Of a DNA stretch of 64,000 nucleotides, positions 10,467-19,762 are shown piece by piece. The position numbers were made by a program, and so were the translations under genes. Each line of letters starts with the position of its first letter. Within the stretch, counting starts at the first letter, position 1. This DNA comes from Microcystis elabens FACHB-917 (GTDB taxonomy: Bacteria; Cyanobacteriota; Cyanobacteriia; PCC-6307; Cyanobiaceae), in assembly GCF_014698445.1 (NCBI RefSeq), contig NZ_JACJSZ010000005.1:62001-126000 (forward strand), given 5' to 3'. The notes beneath the pieces were generated by a model. It ran no database searches and was not told the origin of the DNA. It saw only the letters and a list, made by a program, of their open reading frames with translations.

Positions 10467-10832
10467 TCAGATCACCTCCGGGGCGAGGGACACGATCTTG
10501 GTGAAGTTGCGCTCACGCAGTTCACGGGCGACCGGCCCGAAGACCCGGGTGCCCTTGGGGTTGTTGTCGTTCCCCAGGATCACGGCGGCGTTGTCGTCGA
10601 AGCGGATCGCGTTGCCGGTGTCACGCCGCAGCGTGGCCCGGGTGCGCACCACCACGGCCTTGACCACATCCGATTTCTTGACGCCCATGTTGGGCATGGC
10701 GTCCTTGACGGCGGCCACGATCACATCGCCGACGTGGGCGTAGCGACGGTTGGTGCCGAGCACCCGGATGCACTGGATGCGCTTGGCGCCGCTGTTGTCA
10801 GCGACGTTGAGGAAGGTTTCCTGCTGAATCAT
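10467..10832 (-). CDS. rplN: 50S ribosomal protein L14
   Basis: L14 forms an intersubunit bridge. The 121-residue protein begins [20 protein letters not shown] and ends [12 protein letters not shown], with the internal [16 protein letters not shown] motif. The L14 fold and length are standard. It lies 9 nt after rpsQ. Confidence 0.98.
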   Translation of the reverse strand: MIQQETFLNVADNSGAKRIQCIRVLGTNRRYAHVGDVIVAAVKDAMPNMGVKKSDVVKAVVVRTRATLRRDTGNAIRFDDNAAVILGNDNNPKGTRVFGPVARELRERNFTKIVSLAPEVI

Positions 10833-10841
10833 GGGGGGTCC

Positions 10842-11093
10842 TCAGCCGGCGCTGGTGGTGGAGAGAACCTCGGCCACGGCCCAACGTTTGGTGCGGCTGA
10901 GGGGGCGGGTCTCGGTGATCCGGACCCGGTCACCCACGCGGCAGCTGTTGGCTTCGTCGTGGGCTTTGTAGCGGGTGGTGCGGCGGACGGTCTTCTGATA
11001 GATGGGATGGGGGAAGCGGTTTTCCACCGCCACCACCACCGTTTTGTCCATCTTGTCGCTGACGACGGTGCCGACCCTTTCCTTGAGTGCCAT
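10842..11093 (-). CDS. rpsQ: 30S ribosomal protein S17
   Basis: S17 is a primary binder of the 16S rRNA 5' domain. The 83-residue protein has the OB-fold segments [20 protein letters not shown] and the C-terminal [20 protein letters not shown] signature. It is positioned between rpmC and rplN as expected. Confidence 0.97.
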   Translation of the reverse strand: MALKERVGTVVSDKMDKTVVVAVENRFPHPIYQKTVRRTTRYKAHDEANSCRVGDRVRITETRPLSRTKRWAVAEVLSTTSAG

Positions 11094-11109
11094 GGGGATC
11101 GAGGGGGAA

Positions 11110-11322
11110 TCAGGAGGCGACGGTGGAGCGCTGGCGCTCCTGCTGCACCGTCAGCAGGTGGGCCAGCTTGATGCGGGCCTCCTTGAAGCGGTGAGGGTGC
11201 TCCAGACGGCGGGTGGCCTGCTGGAAGCGGAGGTCGAACAGTTCGCGACGGACGCCGTCGATCTGTTCGCCGATCTGGGCGTCGCTGAGCGAACGCACGT
11301 CGGTGATGGTGGGACGGGCCAT
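11110..11322 (-). CDS. rpmC: 50S ribosomal protein L29
   Basis: L29 is a small helical protein at the tunnel exit that helps dock SRP and trigger factor. The 70-residue sequence contains [20 protein letters not shown], the family core. It lies 2 nt after rplP and 16 nt before rpsQ. Confidence 0.96.
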   Translation of the reverse strand: MARPTITDVRSLSDAQIGEQIDGVRRELFDLRFQQATRRLEHPHRFKEARIKLAHLLTVQQERQRSTVAS

Positions 11323-11324
11323 GG

Positions 11325-11804
11325 TCAGGACTCGACGGCGAGGGCGGGTTCGGGGGCGGTGGCCTCCGGTTCGATGCCGGCAGCCTCCTGATCGGCCAGG
11401 GCGAGGAACTTCGTCTTGACCGGCAGTTTGTACTGGGCCAGCCGCATGGCCTCCCGGGCGATCTGGGGGGTGATCTCGGGACCGCCCATCTCGAAGAGAA
11501 TGCGGCCGGGCTTGATCACGGCCACCCAGAATTCCGGGTTGCCCTTACCTGAACCCATGCGGGTCTCGGCCGGCCGCATGGTGACAGGCTTGTCGGGGAA
11601 GATCCGGATCCAGATCTTGCCCCCCCGCTTGACGTAGCGGGTCATGGCGCGGCGGCTGGCCTCGATCTGGCGGGAGGTGATCCACCCGCACTCCTGGGCC
11701 TGCAGGGCGAAATCGCCGAAGGCGATGGTGTTGCCGCGCGTGGCGATGCCGCGCATGCGGCCTCGCTGCTGCTTACGGAACTTGACGCGTTTTGGACTCA
11801 GCAT
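11325..11804 (-). CDS. rplP: 50S ribosomal protein L16
   Basis: L16 contacts A-site tRNA. The 159-residue protein starts [20 protein letters not shown] and contains [20 protein letters not shown] and [20 protein letters not shown]. The conserved part ends near residue 138; the remaining acidic Ala/Glu/Pro tail makes it slightly longer than the usual 136-140 residues. Confidence 0.97.
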   Translation of the reverse strand: MLSPKRVKFRKQQRGRMRGIATRGNTIAFGDFALQAQECGWITSRQIEASRRAMTRYVKRGGKIWIRIFPDKPVTMRPAETRMGSGKGNPEFWVAVIKPGRILFEMGGPEITPQIAREAMRLAQYKLPVKTKFLALADQEAAGIEPEATAPEPALAVES

Positions 11805-11820
11805 GGTTCAGGCCTCCTGA

Positions 11821-12549
11821 TCACTCCTCGTTGGAGCGGTCTTCGAACTGTTGCGGCCGGCGGTTCGCCCGGCGTTTCGGTGCTCCACCCACGGGCAGCT
11901 GGTCCTGCTGACCGGGAAGCACCTCCCCTTTGAACACCCAGACCTTGATGCCCAGGACCCCGTAGGTGGTGGTGGCCACCTTGGTGGCGTAGTCGATGTC
12001 GGCGCGGAGCGTGTGCAGGGGCACCCGACCCTCGCGGGTCCACTCCGTCCGGGCGATCTCGGCACCGTTGAGGCGGCCGCTCACCTGGAGCTTGAGACCC
12101 AGCACCCCGGCCCGCTGGGCGCGCTGCACCGCCATGCGCATGACGCGCCGGAAGGCCACCCGCTTCTCCAGTTGCTGGGCGATGTACTCGGCCAGCAGGA
12201 AGGCGTCGGCGTCGACCCGCTCCACCTCGACCACGTTGATGCGCACCTGACGGTGGGCGTCGCCGACGGTCTTCTGGATGCCGGTGCGCAGCTCCTCGAT
12301 GCCGCTGCCCTGGCGGCCCACCAGAACGCCCGGACGGGCGGTCTTGAGTTCCACTTCGAGCTGATCGGCCTTGCGGGCGATCAGCACGTCGCTGATGCCG
12401 GCGGCGGCGTACTTCTTGTTGATGAACGACCGGATCCGGTCATCCTCCTGAAGGAGGACGGGGTAGGTCTTGCTTGGGGCGTACCAGCGGGAGCGGTGGT
12501 CCTGGGTGATCCCCAGGCGCAGGCCGGTTGGATGGATCTTGTGTCCCAT
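11821..12549 (-). CDS. rpsC: 30S ribosomal protein S3
   Basis: S3 lines the mRNA entry channel and has helicase activity with S4 and S5. The 242-residue protein starts [20 protein letters not shown] and contains the KH-domain motif [20 protein letters not shown] and [20 protein letters not shown]. It ends with a charged tail rich in Arg, Asn and Gln. Confidence 0.98.
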   Translation of the reverse strand: MGHKIHPTGLRLGITQDHRSRWYAPSKTYPVLLQEDDRIRSFINKKYAAAGISDVLIARKADQLEVELKTARPGVLVGRQGSGIEELRTGIQKTVGDAHRQVRINVVEVERVDADAFLLAEYIAQQLEKRVAFRRVMRMAVQRAQRAGVLGLKLQVSGRLNGAEIARTEWTREGRVPLHTLRADIDYATKVATTTYGVLGIKVWVFKGEVLPGQQDQLPVGGAPKRRANRRPQQFEDRSNEE

Positions 12550-12568
12550 CGGGCGGTGTCCTCGGGGG

Positions 12569-12928
12569 TCAGTCGGTGAGCGCTGCCACAGCGATGCTGA
12601 TGTGGCAGGTTTGCTTTTTGATGGCGTAGGCGCGGCCCTGGGCCCGGGGCCGGAACCGCTTCAGGGAAGGTCCCATGTCGGCGCTGGCCTGGCTGATGAC
12701 CAGGGTGGCCGGATCGAGGCCGAGGTTGTGCTCGGCATTGGCGACCGCGGAACGGAGCACCTTGGTGATCGGGCCCGTGGAGCGGTAGGGCATGAACTCG
12801 AGCATGATCAGGGCGTCGCGGTAGGTGCGACCCCGGATCTGGTCGAGGACCCGGCGCACCTTGGACACGGAACCGCGGATGAAGCGGCCGTGGGCCAGGG
12901 CCTGGGTGTCGGGGCTGGTGGTTGCCAT
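12569..12928 (-). CDS. rplV: 50S ribosomal protein L22
   Basis: L22 extends a beta-hairpin into the exit tunnel, near the macrolide site. The 119-residue protein contains [20 protein letters not shown] and the tunnel-loop region [20 protein letters not shown]. It lies between rpsS and rpsC with short gaps. Confidence 0.97.
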   Translation of the reverse strand: MATTSPDTQALAHGRFIRGSVSKVRRVLDQIRGRTYRDALIMLEFMPYRSTGPITKVLRSAVANAEHNLGLDPATLVISQASADMGPSLKRFRPRAQGRAYAIKKQTCHISIAVAALTD

Positions 12929-12932
12929 CGGA

Positions 12933-13208
12933 TCAGCGGCCTCCCTTCTTGTCTTTGGTGTGACCGCGGAACGTGCGGGTGGGGGCGAATTCGCCCAGCT
13001 TGTGGCCCACCATCTGTTCCGTCACGTAGACGGGCACGTGGGCCTTGCCGTTGTGAACGGCAATGGTGTGGCCAATCATCATCGGCAGGATGGTGGAGGC
13101 GCGTGACCAGGTCTTGATCACGGTCTTGTCGTCGGCGGCGTTCTGCTTCTCGACCTTGCGGAGCAGGTGGTCGGCGACGAACGGGCCTTTCTTGAGTGAG
13201 CGTCCCAT
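12933..13208 (-). CDS. rpsS: 30S ribosomal protein S19
   Basis: S19 in the small-subunit head pairs with S13. The 91-residue protein begins [20 protein letters not shown] and contains [20 protein letters not shown] and the C-terminal [15 protein letters not shown]. It is 35 nt downstream of rplB. Confidence 0.98.
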   Translation of the reverse strand: MGRSLKKGPFVADHLLRKVEKQNAADDKTVIKTWSRASTILPMMIGHTIAVHNGKAHVPVYVTEQMVGHKLGEFAPTRTFRGHTKDKKGGR

Positions 13209-13243
13209 GGCGGATCAGGCGAACGGCAGAGCGGTGTGGGTCA

Positions 13244-14107
13244 TCAGGAGTCGCGTCCGCCACGGCTCCGTTTGGAGGTGCGGCGTCGTTTCCGCAGCAC
13301 GAACCGGTTGCTCGGCTTGTTGCGCTTGCGGGTCTTGAGGCCCAGGGCGGGCTTGCCCCAGGGCGTGACCGGCCCGGAACGGCCGATCGGTGCCCGGCCC
13401 TCACCACCACCGTGGGGGTGGTCGCAGGGGTTCATCACGCTGCCGCGCACTTCCGGACGGCGGCCCAGCCAGCGCTTGCGGCCGGCCTTGCCGAGGCTGG
13501 TGTTGCGCTGCTCGGCGTTGCCCACCTCACCGAGGGTGGCGTAGCACTCGCGGCGCACCAGCCGCACCTCGGTGGAGGGCAGCTTGAGGGCGACGTAGTC
13601 GCCTTCCTTGGCCACCACCTGGGCGCTGGCCCCGGCGGTGCGCACCATCTGACCGCCGCGCCCGGCGTAGAGCTCCACGTTGTGGACGCTCGAGCCCAGG
13701 GGGATGGCCGAGAGGGGCAGGGCGTTACCGTTCTCGATCGGGGCGTCGGGGCCGGAGATGACGCTCTGGCCCACCACCACGTTGGCGGGAGCCAGGATGT
13801 AGCGCTTCTCGCCGTCGGTGTAGTAGAGCAGCGCCAGACGGGCGTTGCGGTGCGGGTCGTAGTGGATCGCGGCCACCTTGGCGCTCACCCCGTGCTTGTC
13901 GCGACGGAAGTCGACGATGCGGTAGAGGCGCTTGTGGCCCCCGCCGCGGTGGCGGCAGGTGATCACGCCGCGGTTGTTGCGGCCCTTGTGGCGGTGCTTG
14001 GACACCACCAGGCCCCGTTCCCGGTTCTTGCCCGTGATGTCACTGAAATCAGTGACGACCAGCGTGCGGGTGCCGGGGGTGTTGGGCCTGTAGTTGCGGA
14101 TTGCCAT
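13244..14107 (-). CDS. rplB: 50S ribosomal protein L2
   Basis: L2 is near the peptidyl transferase centre and is needed for subunit association. The 287-residue protein has [20 protein letters not shown] and the diagnostic [19 protein letters not shown] with the conserved His. The C-terminus is strongly basic ([14 protein letters not shown]). Length is normal. Confidence 0.98.
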   Translation of the reverse strand: MAIRNYRPNTPGTRTLVVTDFSDITGKNRERGLVVSKHRHKGRNNRGVITCRHRGGGHKRLYRIVDFRRDKHGVSAKVAAIHYDPHRNARLALLYYTDGEKRYILAPANVVVGQSVISGPDAPIENGNALPLSAIPLGSSVHNVELYAGRGGQMVRTAGASAQVVAKEGDYVALKLPSTEVRLVRRECYATLGEVGNAEQRNTSLGKAGRKRWLGRRPEVRGSVMNPCDHPHGGGEGRAPIGRSGPVTPWGKPALGLKTRKRNKPSNRFVLRKRRRTSKRSRGGRDS

Positions 14108-14122
14108 GACGTTTCAGACCCC

Positions 14123-14425
14123 TCAGGACTCAGGGAACAACTGGATGGCGTTGCCTTCGGCAAGGCGCACCACCGCTTTCTTCACCTGGGCGCGTTTGCC
14201 GGCGAAGCGCCCCACCCGACGGGTGCGGCGGGGGGGATTCATGGTGCTGACGCCGACGACCTTGACATCGAACAGGTGTTCGACGGCCGCCTTGATGTCG
14301 GGCTTGGCGGCCCGATGGTCCACCTCGAAGGTGTACTGGTTGATCTCGATGGCGCGGGTGGCCTTCTCGGTGATCAGCGGGCGACGGATCACGTCCGCCA
14401 GCCGGCCTGCAAAACGCTCAGACAT
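14123..14425 (-). CDS. rplW: 50S ribosomal protein L23
   Basis: L23 is the docking site for trigger factor and SRP at the tunnel exit. The match starts at [20 protein letters not shown] (ATG at 14425), giving 100 residues, with [20 protein letters not shown] following. The first 8 nt overlap the 3' end of rplD, so the pair is probably coupled. The longer open frame upstream is an rplD shadow. Confidence 0.96.
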   Translation of the reverse strand: MSERFAGRLADVIRRPLITEKATRAIEINQYTFEVDHRAAKPDIKAAVEHLFDVKVVGVSTMNPPRRTRRVGRFAGKRAQVKKAVVRLAEGNAIQLFPES

Positions 14426-15053
14426 CGCCGTAGACCTCCTGAATCTTCGCCAGTGCCTCTTCGCTGAGCACCAGCTTGTTGGCATGGAGCAGATCGAACA
14501 CGTTGAGCTGATCGGCGGCGATCAGCTTCACCTTCTCGAGGTTGCGCACCGAGCGGGAGACCACGTCGGAAGCGTCGTCGAGGATCAGCAGCACCTTGGC
14601 GCCGGCGTCGATGCCGAAGCGGGCCAGGGCGGCGGTGATCTCCTTGGTCTTCGGGGTGTCGAGCCCCTCGGCGAAGCCCTTCACCACGGTGATGTCCGCG
14701 ACGCGGCTCATCAGGGCGGTGCGCAGGGCCAGGCGGCGCTCCTTGCGGTTCATGGACACCGCATAGCTGCGGGGCTTGGGTCCGAAGACCACGCCGCCAC
14801 CGGGCCGCAGCGGGGTGCGGATGGAACCCTGGCGGGCGCGGCCGGTGCCCTTCTGCTTGTAGGGCTTGCGGCCGCCACCGGCCACCTCGGCCCGGGTGAG
14901 GGTGCTGGCGGTGCCCTGACGGGTATGGGCCAGCTGGCGGACCACGGCGCGATGCAGCAGGCCGTTGGCGGATGTCTCCTTGGCGACCTTGAGGTCAAGG
15001 GGAGCCTTGCCGCTCTCCTTGCCCTGCCAGTCGCGGATCACACAGTCAGTCAT
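14418..15053 (-). CDS. rplD: 50S ribosomal protein L4
   Basis: L4 binds 23S rRNA and lines the exit tunnel. In E. coli it also represses the S10 operon, a role not shown here. The 211-residue protein has the tunnel-loop region [20 protein letters not shown] and the flanking [20 protein letters not shown]. It lies 11 nt downstream of rplC. Confidence 0.97.
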   Translation of the reverse strand: MTDCVIRDWQGKESGKAPLDLKVAKETSANGLLHRAVVRQLAHTRQGTASTLTRAEVAGGGRKPYKQKGTGRARQGSIRTPLRPGGGVVFGPKPRSYAVSMNRKERRLALRTALMSRVADITVVKGFAEGLDTPKTKEITAALARFGIDAGAKVLLILDDASDVVSRSVRNLEKVKLIAADQLNVFDLLHANKLVLSEEALAKIQEVYGDV

Positions 15054-15064
15054 GGGTGTTCTCC

Positions 15065-15712
15065 TCAGTTCGCGGCGGGGACGCCCACCCGCCGGGCCGG
15101 GCGGATGTCGAGCAGGGCACCGGGCTTGCCGGGAACCGAGCCCTTCACCACAAGCAGGTTGCGTTCCGCATCCACCTTGAGGATGGTGAGGCCGCGGGTG
15201 GTGATCTGCTTGCCGCCGTAGCGGCCGGCCATCCGCTTGCCGGGGTAGACCCGACCGGGGGTGGTGCCGGCGCCGGTGGAACCCGGTTCGCGGTGGTTCT
15301 TGGAGCCGTGGCTCATCGGACCGCGGCTGAAGCCGTGGCGCTTCTGATAGCCCGAGAAACCGCGGCCGATCGTGTCGCCGCTGACGTCGACCTTCTGGCC
15401 GGGGGCGAAGTCACCGACGGTGACGGCGGCCCCGAGCTCGAGGCCGTCGATGGCCTCCAGCCGGTACTCCTTGAGGTGTCGCAGGGGCGCCTCGCCGGAT
15501 TTGGCCAGGTGGCCCCTGGCGGGCTTGTTGACGAGCTTCTCGCGCGTCTCGCCGAAGCCGAGCTGCACCGCGGTGTAGCCGTCGGTGGCTTCGCTTTTGA
15601 GTTGGGTGATGCGGCAGGGACCGGCTTCGATCAGGGTGACCGGGACGGATCTGCCTTCTTCGTCGAAGAACTGGGACATACCCAGCTTCTTCCCAAGAAT
15701 GCCGATGGACAT
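15065..15712 (-). CDS. rplC: 50S ribosomal protein L3
   Basis: L3 is an assembly initiator of the large subunit. The 215-residue protein starts [20 protein letters not shown] and has [20 protein letters not shown], the loop near the peptidyl transferase centre. It is the promoter-proximal gene of this superoperon. rpsJ and tuf are not upstream, as is usual in cyanobacteria, where rplC opens the cluster. Confidence 0.98.
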   Translation of the reverse strand: MSIGILGKKLGMSQFFDEEGRSVPVTLIEAGPCRITQLKSEATDGYTAVQLGFGETREKLVNKPARGHLAKSGEAPLRHLKEYRLEAIDGLELGAAVTVGDFAPGQKVDVSGDTIGRGFSGYQKRHGFSRGPMSHGSKNHREPGSTGAGTTPGRVYPGKRMAGRYGGKQITTRGLTILKVDAERNLLVVKGSVPGKPGALLDIRPARRVGVPAAN

Positions 15713-16122
15713 GGGAGGGAGAACAACACCAGCTGGACGGCCGCGGCATGCCGCCAGGGATCTGGGCCGAGGCCCGGTATCCGTGGGGGCCCGCTGGGCG
15801 GCGGGGGGCTGAATTCGAGGAATCGCAGATTGACCCGAGGGTCAGGAGCTAGCGAGGCGAATCAGCGGGCTGGGACTTGCCGGAAGCGGGAATGCCTCTG
15901 GCAGTATCCCGACGGTCACGGCAGCGGCTGGCGCTGCTGGAGTCGTACGGGCCGAGAAGGGCTCGTCACCACTGACAAACCCCGTACCGTTCACTGGAGG
16001 CCCGGCTAGCGGACGGGCACAGATCATCGGCACAAGAAACAATAATACCTCACGGTGTGCATCACCACCCGGCGGACCCTCTCCGGCTGTCAGACTCAGC
16101 TCTGACTCGCCTGCCGCTCCCG
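15713..16122. promoter_or_regulatory. Divergent intergenic region between rplC superoperon and ndhN
   Basis: These 410 nt separate divergent genes and must hold the promoter of the ribosomal superoperon (leftward) and of ndhN (rightward). A local AT-rich patch at about 16037-16049 reads TATTAT on the minus strand, a plausible -10 element for the ribosomal direction. If so, the rplC leader is about 320 nt. No convincing small gene was found. The promoter assignment is inference from composition and position only. Confidence 0.4.
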
Positions 16123-16584
16123 ATGCCCCTGCTGATGACCGGCCGCGGTTTCCGCATCGAGCTGGAGCGCTGCGGTGCCCTCGCCCTGTTCGTTCCGCTG
16201 GAGGGCGGCGCCGAGACACGGCTGCTGCGGCGGCTGCGGGCAGCCGGGTACCGGGCCCACCTCACCTCCGCCAGGGGGCTGGGGGATCCGGAGGCCTACC
16301 TGCTGCAGCTGCATGGGATCCGGCCCCCCCACCTGGGCCACCACAGCGTCGGCCGGGCCGCCGCCGTGGGCGAGGTGCACCGGGTGATGCCCCTGCTCGG
16401 CCCCCAGCTGGCCGGCGACGGCCCGGTGCTCCTCTGGCTGCTGGAGGGCCAGGTGCTGAGCAGCTCCGAGCTCGGCGCCCTCTGCGAGCTCTGCCGCCGC
16501 GAACCGCGCCTGAAGGTGGTGGTGGAGATGGGCGGAGCCCGCGCCCTGCGCTGGCAGCCCCTGGAGCAGCTCCTGCCCGCCTGA
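16123..16584 (+). CDS. ndhN: NAD(P)H-quinone oxidoreductase subunit N
   Basis: NdhN is a peripheral subunit of the cyanobacterial/plastid NDH-1 complex in the thylakoid membrane, used in cyclic electron flow, respiration and CO2 uptake. The 153-residue protein starts [20 protein letters not shown] and contains [34 protein letters not shown] and a C-terminal [18 protein letters not shown], all close to NdhN. A longer open frame with a GTG at 16057 adds 22 residues with no family match. A GGAGACC/GGTCTCC hairpin follows. Confidence 0.93.
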   Translation: MPLLMTGRGFRIELERCGALALFVPLEGGAETRLLRRLRAAGYRAHLTSARGLGDPEAYLLQLHGIRPPHLGHHSVGRAAAVGEVHRVMPLLGPQLAGDGPVLLWLLEGQVLSSSELGALCELCRREPRLKVVVEMGGARALRWQPLEQLLPA

Positions 16585-16586
16585 GC

Positions 16587-16604
16587 GGAGACCGAGCGGT
16601 CTCC
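16587..16604 (+). terminator. Possible terminator hairpin after ndhN
   Basis: Perfect 7-bp stem GGAGACC / GGTCTCC around a GAGC loop, 2 nt after the ndhN stop. There is no T-tract, so intrinsic termination is uncertain. The next gene starts 39 nt later on the same strand. Confidence 0.35.
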
Positions 16605-16642
16605 ACCCCATAGCCTGGACCCGTTCCGCGGACTCCAGCCCC

Positions 16643-17899
16643 TTGAGTGAGCGGCTCGGATTGATCTGGGGTTCGGCCTTCTTCGCCGGCTCCCTGGCCC
16701 AGGCCACCGCCTGGCTCACCGGCCAGCCGGCGGTGGTGCTGCTGCTGGCCGTCGGTCTGCTCACAGGCCATGCCGGTCTGGACCTGGTCCATCCCGAGAA
16801 CCTGGGCGCCGGACTGGAGCCCCTGGTCGGTCTGCTGGTGAGCCTGGTGCTCTTCGACGGTGGGCTCAACCTGCGCCTCGCCGGCCGCGATCTGCAGCGT
16901 TCGGTGCTGCAGCTGGTGCTGGTGCGCCTGGTGCTGGGGCTGCCCCTGGCGGCCCTGCTGGCCCACCTCCTGGCGGGCCTGCCCTGGTCCCTGGCGCTGG
17001 TCTACGGCGCCATCGCCCTGGCCACCGGCCCCACGGTGGTCACTCCGATGGTGCGCCAGCTGCGCCTGGCTCCGAAGCTCGGCCAGCTGCTGGAGGCCGA
17101 GGGGCTGATCCTCGAGCCAATCAGCGCCGTGCTCGGACTGCTGCTGATCCAGGTGACCCTGGGGGACCTGGGCAGCTGGCAGGAGGTGGCCTCCCGCCTG
17201 CTGCTGCGCCTGGGGGGCGGCGTGGTCCTCGGAGGTCTGGCCGGGCTGCTGCTCTCGGAGGCCCTACGGCGGCTGGGCGCCGTCGCCGTGTCCCGGGGGG
17301 CCGACGGGGCGCCAGCCGCCGGGGGGAACGGGCTGGAGCTGCAGCTGACCCTCGGGGTGCTGTTCCTGATGTTCAGCGGCTGTGAGGCCCTGCTGCCGGA
17401 GTCGGGCCTGCCGGCGGCGGTGGGCGCCGGGGTGGTGGTGGGGCTGCGCCTCGACGCGGCCGCCACCCAGCTCGACGAGCTGATCCGCCAGCTGGCGATG
17501 CTGGCCATCACGGTGCTGTTTCCCCTGCTGGCGGCCGATGTCTCCTGGGCGGAGCTGAGTCCTCTCGGCCTCGGCGGTCTGGCCTGCGTGCTGGGCCTGA
17601 TGCTGGTGCGCTGGCCGCTGATCCAGCTCGCCGGCATCGGGCTCCCCAGCCTCGACTGGAAGGAGAAGGCCCTGCTCAGCTGGATCGCGCCGCGGGGCAT
17701 CGTCACCGCGGCGGTGGTGAGCCTGTTCGCCCTCGAGCTCGACCGGGCCGAGGTCCCCGGCGGCGCCACCCTCAAGGGGCTGGTGTTCCTGACCATCCTT
17801 CTGACCGTGGGCCTGCAGGGGTTCACCGCTCCCTGGCTGGTGCAGCGCCTTGCGCTGGCCCAGCCCGATCCGGCTCCGGAGCCACCCGGAAACGGCTGA
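16643..17899 (+). CDS. Cation:proton antiporter, CPA family
   Basis: A probable Na+/H+ (or K+/H+) exchanger of the plasma or thylakoid membrane. The 418-residue protein is almost entirely hydrophobic, with about 11-12 membrane segments. It has the unwound-helix motif ATGPTV (residues 127-132). The following ion-site segment reads EGLILEPISAVLG, where relatives commonly have LIDPIGA or LNDP, so an Asp appears replaced by Glu. The start is TTG at 16643; no ATG lies nearby. Substrate is not predictable. Confidence 0.85.
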   Translation: MSERLGLIWGSAFFAGSLAQATAWLTGQPAVVLLLAVGLLTGHAGLDLVHPENLGAGLEPLVGLLVSLVLFDGGLNLRLAGRDLQRSVLQLVLVRLVLGLPLAALLAHLLAGLPWSLALVYGAIALATGPTVVTPMVRQLRLAPKLGQLLEAEGLILEPISAVLGLLLIQVTLGDLGSWQEVASRLLLRLGGGVVLGGLAGLLLSEALRRLGAVAVSRGADGAPAAGGNGLELQLTLGVLFLMFSGCEALLPESGLPAAVGAGVVVGLRLDAAATQLDELIRQLAMLAITVLFPLLAADVSWAELSPLGLGGLACVLGLMLVRWPLIQLAGIGLPSLDWKEKALLSWIAPRGIVTAAVVSLFALELDRAEVPGGATLKGLVFLTILLTVGLQGFTAPWLVQRLALAQPDPAPEPPGNG

Positions 17900-17942
17900 G
17901 TGCCCCCGGTGGCAGGATCGATACGCTCCCCGCACGCCATCC

Positions 17943-18995
17943 ATGGCTGCCTCGCTCCGGGGCCGCGCCCCGAAGCTCCGGCACGACCCCGAGCGGGCTC
18001 TGGCCGCCGGCGCCTGGGTGAAGCTGATCGGCGGGGCCAGCAACCAGGATCTGGCTGCCATCGAGGATCTGGCCGGCATCCATGCCCTGGCCGGGGTGCA
18101 CTGCATCGATGTGGCCGCCGATCCGGCGGTGGTGGCTGCGGCCCGGCGGGGCATGGCCTGGGCCGAGGCCCGGGGCGCGGCCCGTCCCTGGCTGATGGTC
18201 AGCCTCAGTGATGGTCTCGATCCCCACTTCCGCAAGGCCTGGTTCGATCCGGGCCGCTGCCCGCCCGCCTGCCCCCGGCCCTGTGAGCGGGTCTGCCCGG
18301 CCCTGGCCATCGGCGGGAGGGGGGTGGCGGAGGAGCGCTGCTATGGCTGCGGCCGCTGCCTGCCGGTCTGTCCCCTGGGGCTGATCGAGGAGCGCAGCCA
18401 GGTGCTGGACGCGGCCGGCGTGGGCCCGCTGCTGGCACTCCTGGCCCCCGACGCCGTCGAGCTCCACACCAGGCCGGGGCGGCTGGGGGCCTTCGCCGAG
18501 CGGGTGGCCCAGCTGGCCGCCAGCGGGGTGCCGCTGCACCGGGTGGCGGTGAGCGCCGGGCTGGAGGCTGGCGCCACGGTGGATGGGTTGGCGGCGGAGC
18601 TGTGGCAGCGGTTCCGCCTGCTGCGCGGGGCCGGCTTCCGGCCCCTCTGGCAGCTGGACGGGCGCCCCATGAGCGGTGATGTGGGGGCCGGCACGGCCCA
18701 CGCGGCGGTGGGGCTGCTGGAGCGGCTGGGGCCGCTGGCGCCGCCGGGCCCCCTGCAGCTGGCCGGCGGCACCAATGCCTCCACCCTCCCTCTGCTGCGG
18801 CGCTTCCCACGCCGGCGCGGTGGCGCCGCCGGCGTGGGGTTCGGCAGTGTGGCCCGTGTGCTGCTCCAACCCTGGCTGGTGGAGGCCCAGGGGCGTGGCC
18901 GTCGGCTGCTGGATTGCCCCGATCTCTGGCCCGGCGCCCACGCTCAGGCCCAGGGCCTCATCCAGCCATGGCTGGCAGCCGATTCCGACGCCTGA
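17943..18995 (+). CDS. ldpA: Light-dependent period protein LdpA, iron-sulfur protein
   Basis: In Synechococcus, LdpA helps set circadian period according to light by sensing redox state, and it carries Fe-S clusters. This 350-residue protein has two Cys clusters: CPPACPRPCERVCP (about residues 103-116) and CYGCGRCLPVCP (about 134-145), matching a ferredoxin-like 2[4Fe-4S] arrangement. The C-terminal half contains GDVGAGTAHAAVGLLERLG and GGTNASTL. The ATG at 17943 is preferred because the family match begins at RAPKLRHDPERAL. Confidence 0.85.
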   Translation: MAASLRGRAPKLRHDPERALAAGAWVKLIGGASNQDLAAIEDLAGIHALAGVHCIDVAADPAVVAAARRGMAWAEARGAARPWLMVSLSDGLDPHFRKAWFDPGRCPPACPRPCERVCPALAIGGRGVAEERCYGCGRCLPVCPLGLIEERSQVLDAAGVGPLLALLAPDAVELHTRPGRLGAFAERVAQLAASGVPLHRVAVSAGLEAGATVDGLAAELWQRFRLLRGAGFRPLWQLDGRPMSGDVGAGTAHAAVGLLERLGPLAPPGPLQLAGGTNASTLPLLRRFPRRRGGAAGVGFGSVARVLLQPWLVEAQGRGRRLLDCPDLWPGAHAQAQGLIQPWLAADSDA

Positions 18996-19014
18996 GCCGT
19001 CGACTGTCGCCGCT

Positions 19015-19632
19015 TCAGCCCGTTGGCAGCAGTCGCTGTGCCGCAGCCCGCAGCGCATCCTCGGGCCATGGCGCCACGGTGGCCAGGATCCACAGGTCGA
19101 ACGCTCTCGGGCGCCGCCGGCTGGCGCATTGGGCGAAGCCTGCTGCCCGCATCGTCGCCTGCAGCACCTTGAGGGTGAACCCGCAGCGGTGAGCCATGTA
19201 CAGATTGCCGGCCTCCAGCGAGGCGCGGTGGCCGTAGATCATGTCGAGGGGGGTGATCGGTCCCATGCCGCTCCTGTAGGCCGGATCCACCAGCCGGTCC
19301 TCCGCTACCAGGGCCGCGATCGTCTGCAGATCGGGGCAGGTGATCACCGCGATGCCGCCTGGACGCAGGACGCGCCGGAACTCCGCCAGGGCCCTGGGGA
19401 CCTCATGGGCATACAGGTGCTCCAGGTTGTGGGAGGAGAAGACGGCGTCCATCGAGCCGTCCGCCACCGCTCCCAGGTCCGTGAGGCTTCCCACCAGGTC
19501 GGGTGTCACGTCAGGGTTGATGTCGAAACGCACCTCCTGCCATTGGCTGCCGGCAAACGGGGTGCGGTCGATGTGTTTCGATCCGCAGCCGACGTGCAGC
19601 AGGGTGCCGTGCTCGGGAAGGGCATGGGCCAT
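19015..19632 (-). CDS. Class I SAM-dependent methyltransferase
   Basis: The 205-residue protein has the SAM-binding motif LLHVGCGSKHIDRTP (about residues 11-25), an acidic strand-2 end, MDAVFSSHNLEHLYAHEVPR (motif for the post-II region with the HNLEH signature) and LRPGGIAVITCPDL (motif III). This places it with small-molecule or cell-surface methyltransferases of the Methyltransf_11 type. The substrate cannot be told. It is convergent with ldpA (19 nt apart). Confidence 0.8.
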   Translation of the reverse strand: MAHALPEHGTLLHVGCGSKHIDRTPFAGSQWQEVRFDINPDVTPDLVGSLTDLGAVADGSMDAVFSSHNLEHLYAHEVPRALAEFRRVLRPGGIAVITCPDLQTIAALVAEDRLVDPAYRSGMGPITPLDMIYGHRASLEAGNLYMAHRCGFTLKVLQATMRAAGFAQCASRRRPRAFDLWILATVAPWPEDALRAAAQRLLPTG

Positions 19633-19762
19633 GGGGCGCGGTGCGGATCGGTGGTGGGCGCGCCTAATCTGACGCCACCGAACGATCGCGAGCCGCCCGG
19701 GGCGCTCGCTCGATCAGGCCCATCGACAGGAGCTTGCTGCCCTGCCATCCCCACCCTCCTCC

